DNA of 6,224 nt from Silvanigrellaceae bacterium (GCA_947475135.1 CANJMU010000043.1:1-6224); one strand, 5' to 3'. Shown: positions 1 through 6,102, numbered from the stretch's first letter. The notes: a model not told the origin generated them from the letters alone. Numbers and translations: made by a program.

Positions 1-1144
1 CCCCTTTGACACTAAAAATATGCTCGGGATCGACAAATTGAGCACTAAAATTGGGAATCATCTTTATTTTAAATGGTTTTTTTTCAACTTTGTCAAAGTA
101 CTCCGTGGACATATCACAGGCGTCTCGCACAGTAATTGGATTTAAATCTGACGTCGAACAATGATAAACTTCGAAATGCACTCCACCTAGCAGACTTGCG
201 CACGCAATAGAAATGGATTTGACCACAAGATCTACAGGAATGACATCAATTTTATTTTCTGGTTTTGCAACAAGGTAACGGTAACGTGAACTTAATAAAT
301 TAATAATTGGTGCTGTGCCATTAAAATCTTCGTTCCAACCAGGAAAGGGGAAAGACAAAGAAGATTCCACAATGCTTGGCCGGACAACCGTGTAACGCTC
401 CACAGGCAATTGGCAGGCAATGATCATCTCTGCCATTCCCTTGCTGTAGGTATATGTATTTGGCCAGCCTAAACGACTCGCCCTTTCCATTCCTATATTT
501 CTCAGTTCACTGTTATTTGCCTGACGAGCCCTTGCCGCTTCAGCTTCTTGAACAGCTGAATTCAGCTCTTCCATAACTTGAAAATGAACTCCATTAGGAG
601 CTCTGTTCACTTGAATTTTTTCCTGAACTTCTCCGTCTTTGCTTCCCGCAACGTAACAGGTCGAAATATGAACCAGTTTGATTTTCCGAGATTCTTTCAG
701 ATTCAAAAATTGGGTAATATTCAAAACACTTTGAGTATTTGACAACAACATTTCATCTAAAGGAGCGATAAAACGAAGATCGGCTGCAAAATTTAAAATG
801 AGATCCACTTCATTGAAAATTTTTTCTTTTGTTTTTTCATCCAGGCCTAAATCTTTTTTTGTAGAATCCCCGGAAATCACTTCTAATTTTTTAAAATCAT
901 CCAATTTTGGTGTATATTTTTTACGAATATTTTCAAAAACCGGAGACTCTTCATAACTTTTTTGAATTCTTTCTTTTGCGCTCAGCTTTCCTTTGGGGCG
1001 GGCTAAAATAATAATTTTTTGGACGGCATCTATTTTTTCTAAAATAAAGGAACTCCACACCTTCCCTATAAATCCATTCCCACCAATCACTAATATTGTT
1101 TTATTTTTAAAGTTTTCATGGATCGAGAGGCTCACTTTATTCAT
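1..1144 (-). CDS. Fatty acyl-CoA reductase-like NAD(P)-binding protein, C-terminus cut by window edge
   Basis: This reading frame is open from an ATG at 1144 to the left edge, giving 381 residues with no stop. An in-frame TAA two codons upstream (1148-1150) fixes the 5' end, and a purine-rich GGGAAAGGG lies just before the ATG. Visible landmarks follow the male-sterility/NAD_binding_4 extended short-chain dehydrogenase family. These are the Rossmann motif GGNGFIG (residues 21-27), the NFAAD strand (118-122), the active-site HIST (Ser161), the GWPNTYTYSK block with catalytic Tyr231 and Lys235, and RPSIVE (255-260). The Gly-Trp-x-x-Thr-Tyr-Thr-Tyr block is very like bacterial fatty acyl-CoA reductases, which use NADPH to reduce acyl-CoA to aldehyde or alcohol. 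Family members often carry a further C-terminal domain, which cannot be seen here. The real substrate is inferred; a carboxylic acid reductase-like or other SDR role remains possible. It lies downstream of the OMP-like gene on the same strand, 96 bases away, and may share its transcript. Confidence 0.85.
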   Translation of the reverse strand, partial: MNKVSLSIHENFKNKTILVIGGNGFIGKVWSSFILEKIDAVQKIIILARPKGKLSAKERIQKSYEESPVFENIRKKYTPKLDDFKKLEVISGDSTKKDLGLDEKTKEKIFNEVDLILNFAADLRFIAPLDEMLLSNTQSVLNITQFLNLKESRKIKLVHISTCYVAGSKDGEVQEKIQVNRAPNGVHFQVMEELNSAVQEAEAARARQANNSELRNIGMERASRLGWPNTYTYSKGMAEMIIACQLPVERYTVVRPSIVESSLSFPFPGWNEDFNGTAPIINLLSSRYRYLVAKPENKIDVIPVDLVVKSISIACASLLGGVHFEVYHCSTSDLNPITVRDACDMSTEYFDKVEKKPFKIKMIPNFSAQFVDPEHIFSVKG

Positions 1145-1240
1145 AACTTAAACCCTTTCCCTAAAGAGAAGTCCTATTCTATTTCAAAATGATTTTTTTG
1201 ATTCTGTCATACAGTGGAAATACGAGCAAGCAGGGTCTTA

Positions 1241-2236
1241 TTAAAATTGATAACTTCCACCTAAATTTGCGCTCAATTCAAAAAGAGGTTCTTTATCAAC
1301 ACTCATTGTAACATTGGAAGAACGATCATATTGGATTGACGCATATTGAATTTTAAGACCTAACTCTCCAAAAAATGAAAAGCGACGATTTTCTCCGCGA
1401 GGATCATTGGATTCGTAGGAAACCGTACCGGCAAATTCTGAACCAAAAATAGATTCACTGATTTTCAAATATTCACTGGAACTTTCAAATTCATTGACAT
1501 CTAAAATGTAAAACGGTTGGATTTTTCCATAAATACGAATCGGCATTTCCATTTTTGTTTGTGAAGAAGAAAAATTTGCGAGCTCAATTGTACCAGGAAG
1601 ACGTAAGTAAACAGTTGGATACTTAACGTTTATTCTTTGAACCATATTAATATCATAATTCATATCTGCTGATGATGAAATAAAATTATTTTGATGACTG
1701 ATGGACTTCTTCCCAAATGGAATAAAAAGTTCAAAAAATAAAGACTGTTCGTAAAGTGAATTAACGACTTGGCTGTAATTTATTTTTGCAGTCAGACCTG
1801 AAGTATCATACTGTTGAGCTAGCCCCTGAAACTGAACAGACCTTGCTCCAAGCGAAGCATTTGCATTGATTTTATTTCCCACATTATCCAACATTTGAAA
1901 AGTTCCAAAGGCATCCCACAGCGTTAAATTAGTTTCAGGTTTGTAATCCGAATTCACCGTGTCTAAGAATGATGAAGTTATCATTCCAAAAATATTTGAA
2001 CCAACAGAAATCCCGCGAGAAAAACCAAACAAACAGTTATCAAAACTACAAAATAATTCTGCTTCTTTGGGTGATGTTGATGGCTGTAAACCTTGTTGAC
2101 TTAAGGGTTTTGTTTCTGCATGAATCCATGGTGTCAAAGCTGGTGTCTTCCCTTCACTCCTATTTTGCTCTGAAAATTCTGACGCAGAAACGCTTTCACA
2201 AAAAAATAAAATCGCCAAAATAGTAACAATTTTCAT
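1241..2236 (-). CDS. Exported, probable outer-membrane beta-barrel protein of unknown function
   Basis: The product is 331 residues and I do not recognise a family. It begins with a plausible Sec signal peptide: Lys2, a hydrophobic core at residues 3-12, and a signal peptidase I site after SVSA (Ala18). The mature part starts with a polar, Ser/Pro/Gln-rich stretch (19-60), then a Cys63-x4-Cys68 pair that could form a disulfide. From about residue 75 there are many short alternating polar/hydrophobic segments rich in Ser, Asn, Tyr and Phe, separated by turns. The chain ends SYQF, with the terminal Phe and the Tyr two residues before it typical of barrel proteins inserted by the BAM machinery. 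A barrel in the outer membrane is therefore an inference from composition and C-terminal signal. The ATG at 2236 is preceded by TAGGGAAA about ten bases upstream. The TAA stop is at 1241, and no hairpin terminator is evident before the reductase gene. Confidence 0.75.
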   Translation of the reverse strand: MKIVTILAILFFCESVSASEFSEQNRSEGKTPALTPWIHAETKPLSQQGLQPSTSPKEAELFCSFDNCLFGFSRGISVGSNIFGMITSSFLDTVNSDYKPETNLTLWDAFGTFQMLDNVGNKINANASLGARSVQFQGLAQQYDTSGLTAKINYSQVVNSLYEQSLFFELFIPFGKKSISHQNNFISSSADMNYDINMVQRINVKYPTVYLRLPGTIELANFSSSQTKMEMPIRIYGKIQPFYILDVNEFESSSEYLKISESIFGSEFAGTVSYESNDPRGENRRFSFFGELGLKIQYASIQYDRSSNVTMSVDKEPLFELSANLGGSYQF

Positions 2237-2273
2237 ATTTAAAATTTCCCTAGATGTTTTTTTTTGTCATTTT

Positions 2274-2304
2274 TATATAATTGAGAGAACACAGGAGGAT
2301 CCTC
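2274..2304 (-). promoter_or_regulatory. Candidate promoter of the OMP-like gene with overlapping palindrome
   Basis: Read on the minus strand, a TATATA box (2279 to 2274) lies about 38 bases before the ATG at 2236. Seventeen bases further upstream, where a -35 element would be, the sequence is GGATCC, poor for sigma-70. It sits inside the perfect 10-bp palindrome GAGGATCCTC (2295-2304). A weak -35 covered by a palindrome is the arrangement of a promoter depending on, or blocked by, a dimeric regulator. This is inference from position only. Confidence 0.3.
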
Positions 2305-2317
2305 TAAGTTCACAAGA

Positions 2318-2346
2318 TTGCAAAAAACAATACGCCATATTATTTA
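2318..2346 (+). promoter_or_regulatory. Candidate flbD promoter
   Basis: TTGCAA (2318-2323) and TATTTA (2341-2346) are 17 bases apart and would start transcription about 35 bases before the flbD ATG. The match is moderate and the region is AT-rich, so chance is a real alternative. Further downstream, TAAAGTTA (2352-2359) and GCCGAAAT (2376-2383) resemble the two halves of a flagellar sigma-28 promoter, but their 16-base spacing is too long for the usual 11. Confidence 0.25.
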
Positions 2347-2388
2347 AAAAATAAAGTTACAAATTATAAAATGAGGCCGAAATAAAAT

Positions 2389-2625
2389 ATGATTTCTTTA
2401 ACAAAAATTCATGGACAAAAAGTTTATATTAATGAAAATAATATTCAATGGATTGAAATTGAACCAGACACTTTGATTACATTTATGAATGGAACTCGAC
2501 TTATTGTCAAAGAATCTATGGATGAAATTGAAAAAAAAATTGTTGAAAAAATTCAGCAAGAATCTATGGAATTAGTTTTGTTAAAAAATAAAAATAACTA
2601 TCTGGATTGTGATCAAACTCCATAA
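2389..2625 (+). CDS. flbD: Flagellar protein FlbD (SwrD family)
   Basis: The 78-residue product matches the small FlbD/SwrD family over residues 1-55. It has the opening MISLTKIHGQKVYIN, the IEIEPDTLITFMNG centre (residues 22-35) and the LIVKESMDEI block (38-47). In Bacillus the SwrD protein is needed for full flagellar motor power, through the MotA/MotB stators. It is unrelated to the Caulobacter NtrC-type regulator also called FlbD. The protein is cytoplasmic and has no membrane segment. A GAGG (2373-2376) lies 12 bases before the ATG, a rather long spacing. The last 20 codons form a tail (residues 59-78, including Cys74) beyond the conserved core and lie entirely over the 3' end of the convergent STAS/zinc-ribbon gene. 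A run of nine A (2531-2539) falls at codons 48-50. Family members usually sit beside motA/motB or other flagellar genes; none is visible here. Confidence 0.9.
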   Translation: MISLTKIHGQKVYINENNIQWIEIEPDTLITFMNGTRLIVKESMDEIEKKIVEKIQQESMELVLLKNKNNYLDCDQTP

Positions 2626-3058
2626 GTTCACCACATTTTGGACATTTTTTTTCTGGCTCATCAAGATATTCTTCTTGTCCTGGTTGAATATCTTTTCCTA
2701 TGACAAAATCAACTAAATGAACTTCATTGCAATTTTGACAGACATAGCGGGCTTCAAAAGAATCCACAATTATTTTTGGTTTTAAAAATTCAGAAACAAT
2801 AGACATCTGTTCTACAAGGGCTGTCGAACAATTTGTGTAATGAATTTTATTGTAAGGGAATTTTTCCAATGACTGAAGCCATTTTTTGACACCATTACTA
2901 TTCATTCGAGTCATATTTTTAAAATTAATAAAAATCTCAGAAATATTTTTTTTAGGGTATTCTAGGGAATGAAAATCGGAAGTTTCTGTGATGGGGCCTA
3001 TAATATTGACATGATTATCATCGATCCACTCAAGTTTTGTTTCATGACTTACCATCAT
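2564..3058 (-). CDS. STAS-like domain joined to a C-terminal zinc ribbon
   Basis: The 164-residue cytoplasmic protein has two parts. Residues about 5-98 look like a STAS (SpoIIAA-type anti-anti-sigma) fold. The strand EIFINF is followed by MNSNGVKKWLQSL at the place where STAS proteins have DSSG and a helix, then KIHYTNCS and a final helix. The Asp and one of the Ser residues of the usual motif are changed to Asn (Asn53-Ser54-Asn55-Gly56), so a classical phosphorylation switch is doubtful. Residues 105-150 form a zinc ribbon with Cys107-x2-Cys110 and Cys139-x2-Cys142, followed by an aromatic FDHNPDSYFYFL tail. The start is one of two adjacent ATGs, with GGAG seven bases before the first. The gene ends with TAG inside flbD. 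It follows the helical-repeat gene by 73 bases, so co-transcription is likely. Assignment of the N-terminal half to STAS is by pattern and is less secure than the zinc ribbon. Confidence 0.8.
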   Translation of the reverse strand: MMVSHETKLEWIDDNHVNIIGPITETSDFHSLEYPKKNISEIFINFKNMTRMNSNGVKKWLQSLEKFPYNKIHYTNCSTALVEQMSIVSEFLKPKIIVDSFEARYVCQNCNEVHLVDFVIGKDIQPGQEEYLDEPEKKCPKCGELMEFDHNPDSYFYFLTKLIP

Positions 3059-3089
3059 TTAAATTCTCCATAAAGTAACAAATCGTGAA

Positions 3090-3104
3090 TTTCATAAAAT
3101 GAAA
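3090..3104. repeat. Short inverted repeat between the helical-repeat and STAS genes
   Basis: TTTCAT and ATGAAA form perfect 6-bp arms around three A bases in the 73-base gap. It is AT-rich and has no following U-run on the transcribed strand, so it is not a convincing terminator. It could be a weak RNA hairpin or operator, or chance. Confidence 0.3.
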
Positions 3105-3131
3105 ACTGCTTCGTGTAGTTTAACATAATTT

Positions 3132-5891
3132 TTATCTCCAAAGCACTCGATCTGGATTGGATTCCAAACTATTTTGAATGTGCGCCTTCGCAATATTCTG
3201 TATCGTTTTATCTTTCGAATTTTGAGCAAGTTTTGTATATATTTCTAAAATAAATGGATGATCTTTACCTAAAATATTCTCTCGTGTTTGGGCAATACTC
3301 AACCATTCTTCATCATTAAAACTCGTATTTTTATATCGCAAATATGGAATGACCAAATGAATATCGTTCTTTTTATTTGCTTGTTTGAATGCAAAATGAA
3401 AAATCGATCGAGCTAAAGTTTCCGAGCATGTTTTCTCTTTTTGGCTAAGCTCATAAAGCCATCTATTTGTTTCAATGGAAGTGATTAAGTAATTTTTTTC
3501 ATTTTCTGTTAACTTATCAAAATCTTCTAATAACCAATTGCAATAAATATTCACCTGAAAAAATTGAACTGGAGTATCCATGACATATTGAAAAAGCGCT
3601 TGGGAGGCTAATTTTTTTGTTTGTTGATCGCTTTCATAATAAGATTTCAAAAATTTTCGAAGCAAAACATATTCCCAAAAATCTTTATTATCGATCAGAT
3701 CATATTTAGCAACGTGAACAGTCTGTAAATTTGATTTCCAATTTTTAATACCCACATGAACCAAATAAAAAACATCCAAAATATTTTGAGCGTTATTTTC
3801 TTTCATAAGATTAAAATAAGCGGTTTCTTTATTTTTATTTTCATGTTCATCAAAATATTGATGGACTAAATGGATTATTTTTTCATCTTCTTTTAAAAAA
3901 CCACAACGCAAAATACGTTTATTATCTTCTTGGTCCCATTTTAAATTTGCAACATAATGATTATTATTCACAGACAAATAATTCAATTTTTGATAATTTT
4001 TTTCATAATAATTCATTAGTTTTTCGCATTGACGAGCCTGCGACAAAAAAGCACCTTCTGCTAATTTTAATTCCTCTATACGTTGTGTAAATAAAGATAT
4101 AAATTCAGTATTTGGAAATACTTCCTGATATTTTTTTATTTTTTCTATTTGAAGATTTGATTTTTCAAGCACATTTAATTTTGTTTTATCTTTGGAATGA
4201 CTCTTTAAGTTCTGTAAATCTGCTTGCAATAAACAGGCATGTGCTTGTTTTTGTAAATTGAAGGAAGAATCTTTCAATTTTTCTAACACTTTATTGTATT
4301 CAACACTTCGTGTTTTTTCCGTCAATGATAAATTGGACCGACAAAATAATTTGACCTGAGCTTCTTTTGATGCCGCATTTGATGGAAATAATCGTGTTAT
4401 TTTTTCATAAAGACTGACAGAATCTTTATCGTTTTTTTGAATTTCTTTAATTTGACCCAATCGTAAATAAGCATAAGGTGAATATTTAGAATCACCGGAA
4501 AAATAGAGAAAACGTTCAAATGCTTTTTCAGCAATTGCATAATCCCCATTCCAAAAGGCACTTTCCGCACCAAAAAATAAAACAGAAGGCACTTTTTTTG
4601 CATAATCCTGCGATAAAATTTCACTCCACGAATAAGTTCTTCGAGCTAAACGTAACACACCCATATCAAAATAAACATTTGCAATTTGCTGAAACAAAAG
4701 ACTATTCATTTCATCATGTCCAGGTAAATCCACACCTTTTGTAATATAAAGTAATGCACTTTCCGGATCTTTGGTTAATATAAAAATATTTGCACGTGTT
4801 AAATAAAGGAATTTTTTAATATCGTTTTTATTCTGAGGCGCAAGAAAAATTTCATTGTTGACTTTTGATGTATTGGGTTCACTCAGAATTGGAGAGGAAT
4901 TATTTTTTGTCTCTAAAGTAACAAGATCAATATATTTTAATAATCTTTCCGAGGCTCGGTAAGCACGATCCCAAACAATAAAACTATTGTGAATTGACAT
5001 TGTATTCATAAGAACTAAAGGAAGAACTTGTTCTAACCATTTTTTGGGATCTAAATTTTTTCCTTGGATTTGTGTTTTAATTTTTGAATCTTTATAAAGA
5101 CTTCTTTTTTTAAAAAAAATTGGATTTTCTAAGACCGTTTGATAGGTTTTCAAATCTAATGAAATTTGACGATCGGGAAGAATTTCACTTTCTTCCAATT
5201 GAAAAGATCCCATTGAGAAACAAGGTCGCATGGCATTGTATGCTTTTTTTGCATCAAAATAATTGTCTTCATCGTTTTCTACTTTTTTTTCTTTTGGATT
5301 TTTCTCTAATTTTACTTTTTCAGATTTTGTTAAAGGAAATCTTTCTATTTTCTGATTGATAAAATCTAAAAAATAAAATCCATTCACAACATTCAATATT
5401 TCTCGGTCCTGCCTTGAAATTTCTATTGTTTTTTTTTCGTCATCAACCCGTAGTTTATTCAAACAATGGAATGTTTTTTCAAAATCATCCTGACTCCAAT
5501 CAAAAAGACACGCATTCATTCTGTTTGTAAATTCCCCATCACCGATAAAGTAACCTATTTCAGGAATTGTATAGACCGGACTATGTATCATCAATTCTGG
5601 TCTTTGTATTTCCTGCGGGAACCCTAAAAATAAAGCACGGCTTGGATCTTTTTGGGCATCCACCCAATTTTTTGGAATTTCATTTTTTGTAGACGATAAA
5701 AAATCAGAAACAAAATAATAAGAATTATAAACTTTATTCTTCAATGAAAGAGCTTGATTACTTTTTTTTGCCGAAGGGATAATATCTTCTTTTTCATAAA
5801 ATAAGGATGGCCACGAATCCTTAAAATCCCCACAGGCGTGCTTAGTTACCAATAAGGAAACAAAACATAAGTAAACATAAAAATATTTCAC
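3132..5891 (-). CDS. Large exported helical-repeat (TPR-like) protein of unknown function
   Basis: The product is 919 residues. It starts with GTG at 5891, supported by a full AAGGAG 11 bases upstream and by the signal peptide that follows immediately; the next internal Met is only at residue 101. Residues 3-16 are hydrophobic, with a probable cleavage near Ala19-Cys20-Gly21. Cys20 is preceded by Lys-His-Ala, a poor lipobox, so lipoprotein status is doubtful. Residues about 185-220 are a highly charged, Lys/Glu-rich linker. Residues about 360-515 contain paired helices of tetratricopeptide type, for example the ESAFWNGDYAIAEKAFERF unit near 443-461 and the YLRLGQIKEIQKNDKDSVS unit near 475-493. 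The remainder is helical and Lys/Asn-rich, without a catalytic motif I can name. Its likely site is the periplasm or envelope, where TPR proteins act as assembly scaffolds. The STAS/zinc-ribbon gene follows on the same strand. Function is unknown, and the gene is notably AT-rich with many A-tracts. Confidence 0.85.
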   Translation of the reverse strand: MKYFYVYLCFVSLLVTKHACGDFKDSWPSLFYEKEDIIPSAKKSNQALSLKNKVYNSYYFVSDFLSSTKNEIPKNWVDAQKDPSRALFLGFPQEIQRPELMIHSPVYTIPEIGYFIGDGEFTNRMNACLFDWSQDDFEKTFHCLNKLRVDDEKKTIEISRQDREILNVVNGFYFLDFINQKIERFPLTKSEKVKLEKNPKEKKVENDEDNYFDAKKAYNAMRPCFSMGSFQLEESEILPDRQISLDLKTYQTVLENPIFFKKRSLYKDSKIKTQIQGKNLDPKKWLEQVLPLVLMNTMSIHNSFIVWDRAYRASERLLKYIDLVTLETKNNSSPILSEPNTSKVNNEIFLAPQNKNDIKKFLYLTRANIFILTKDPESALLYITKGVDLPGHDEMNSLLFQQIANVYFDMGVLRLARRTYSWSEILSQDYAKKVPSVLFFGAESAFWNGDYAIAEKAFERFLYFSGDSKYSPYAYLRLGQIKEIQKNDKDSVSLYEKITRLFPSNAASKEAQVKLFCRSNLSLTEKTRSVEYNKVLEKLKDSSFNLQKQAHACLLQADLQNLKSHSKDKTKLNVLEKSNLQIEKIKKYQEVFPNTEFISLFTQRIEELKLAEGAFLSQARQCEKLMNYYEKNYQKLNYLSVNNNHYVANLKWDQEDNKRILRCGFLKEDEKIIHLVHQYFDEHENKNKETAYFNLMKENNAQNILDVFYLVHVGIKNWKSNLQTVHVAKYDLIDNKDFWEYVLLRKFLKSYYESDQQTKKLASQALFQYVMDTPVQFFQVNIYCNWLLEDFDKLTENEKNYLITSIETNRWLYELSQKEKTCSETLARSIFHFAFKQANKKNDIHLVIPYLRYKNTSFNDEEWLSIAQTRENILGKDHPFILEIYTKLAQNSKDKTIQNIAKAHIQNSLESNPDRVLWR

Positions 5892-5902
5892 GTTGGAAGA
5901 AT

Positions 5903-5908
5903 CTCCTT
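5903..5908 (-). promoter_or_regulatory. Ribosome binding site deciding the GTG start of the helical-repeat gene
   Basis: On the minus strand AAGGAG lies 11 bases before the GTG at 5891. No ATG in frame lies between it and residue 101, so this site and the signal peptide together decide the non-ATG start. Confidence 0.6.
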
Positions 5909-5913
5909 GCTAA

Positions 5914-5941
5914 ATCATACCAGCTCCTATTTCGATTCAAA
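5914..5941 (-). promoter_or_regulatory. Candidate extended -10 promoter of the helical-repeat gene
   Basis: Read on the minus strand there is a TATGAT box (5919 to 5914) preceded by TGG, the TGn extension. TTTGAA or TTGAAT lies 16 or 15 bases upstream. Transcription would begin near 5907, leaving a leader of only about 16 bases with the Shine-Dalgarno at its extreme 5' end. That is short, so a promoter further upstream is a fair alternative. Confidence 0.35.
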
Positions 5942-5977
5942 AAAGCATTTCAATGAACGAAAATTATTCCCACTGTC

Positions 5978-6019
5978 AAATTTATCTTCTATTTTTAATT
6001 TTGTTCTCGGGATAAATTT
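5978..6019. repeat. 9-bp inverted repeat in the divergent spacer
   Basis: AAATTTATC (5978-5986) is exactly complementary to GATAAATTT (6011-6019), with 24 bases between. Because both arms are almost all A/T in an AT-rich region, chance cannot be excluded. It lies between divergent genes, where a regulator site would be expected. Confidence 0.3.
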
Positions 6020-6030
6020 TTAATGATATA

Positions 6031-6064
6031 ACCTTAGATAAGGTGACAATTAAGTAACAATTCA
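6031..6064 (+). promoter_or_regulatory. Operator-like palindrome followed by an 11-bp tandem direct repeat
   Basis: ACCTTA-GA-TAAGGT (6031-6044) is a perfect palindrome with 6-bp arms. It runs directly into GTGACAATTAA (6043-6053) and GTAACAATTCA (6054-6064), two copies matching at 9 of 11 positions, spaced by one helical turn. The cluster is 36-69 bases before the right-hand gene and about 140 bases before the helical-repeat gene, so it could serve either direction. Confidence 0.3.
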
Positions 6065-6065
6065 A

Positions 6066-6102
6066 AAGGAATGAAAACACCGTTTTCAAATTCAAAAGTA
6101 TG
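6066..6102 (+). promoter_or_regulatory. AAGGA ribosome site separated from ATG by a hairpin
   Basis: AAGGA (6066-6070) is the only Shine-Dalgarno-like sequence near the right-hand gene, yet it is 29 bases from the ATG at 6100. The stretch between contains TGAAAAC-ACC-GTTTTCA (6072-6088), a perfect 7-bp stem with a 3-base loop. Folding it would reduce the effective spacing to about 12 bases. An ATG at 6071 directly abuts the AAGGA and opens a 10-codon frame whose TGA (6101-6103) overlaps the ATG at 6100. Confidence 0.3.

Noticed and set aside
1145..1240. Terminator or independent promoter between the OMP-like and reductase genes
   Set aside because: No hairpin with a U-run is visible. A TAGAAT box exists on the minus strand but has no matching -35 at the right distance.
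1969..2223. 84-codon plus-strand frame opposite the OMP-like gene
   Set aside because: It lies wholly within the secreted-protein gene on the other strand, has no ribosome site or recognisable domain, and the minus-strand product has a signal peptide and a coherent C-terminus.
2257..2265. T9 run as a rho-independent terminator
   Set aside because: No stem precedes it on either strand, and no gene ends there; it lies in the leader of the OMP-like gene.
2371..2385. Four-codon upstream frame (MRPK) before flbD
   Set aside because: It is too short to judge and expected by chance; the GAGG inside it is better read as the flbD ribosome site.
4397..4744. Short frames on both strands inside the helical-repeat gene
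   Set aside because: They are nested in a long clean frame, are rich in Phe, Lys and His as expected of out-of-frame AT-rich sequence, and show no domain.
5120..5359. 79-codon plus-strand frame with a hydrophobic C-terminus
   Set aside because: The hydrophobic stretch is the antisense reading of the Lys/Glu-rich linker codons of the helical-repeat gene, which produces Phe/Leu runs automatically.
3143..5891. Lipoprotein assignment for the helical-repeat protein because of Cys20
   Set aside because: The residues before the Cys are Lys-His-Ala, which do not fit a lipobox; ordinary signal peptidase cleavage is more likely.
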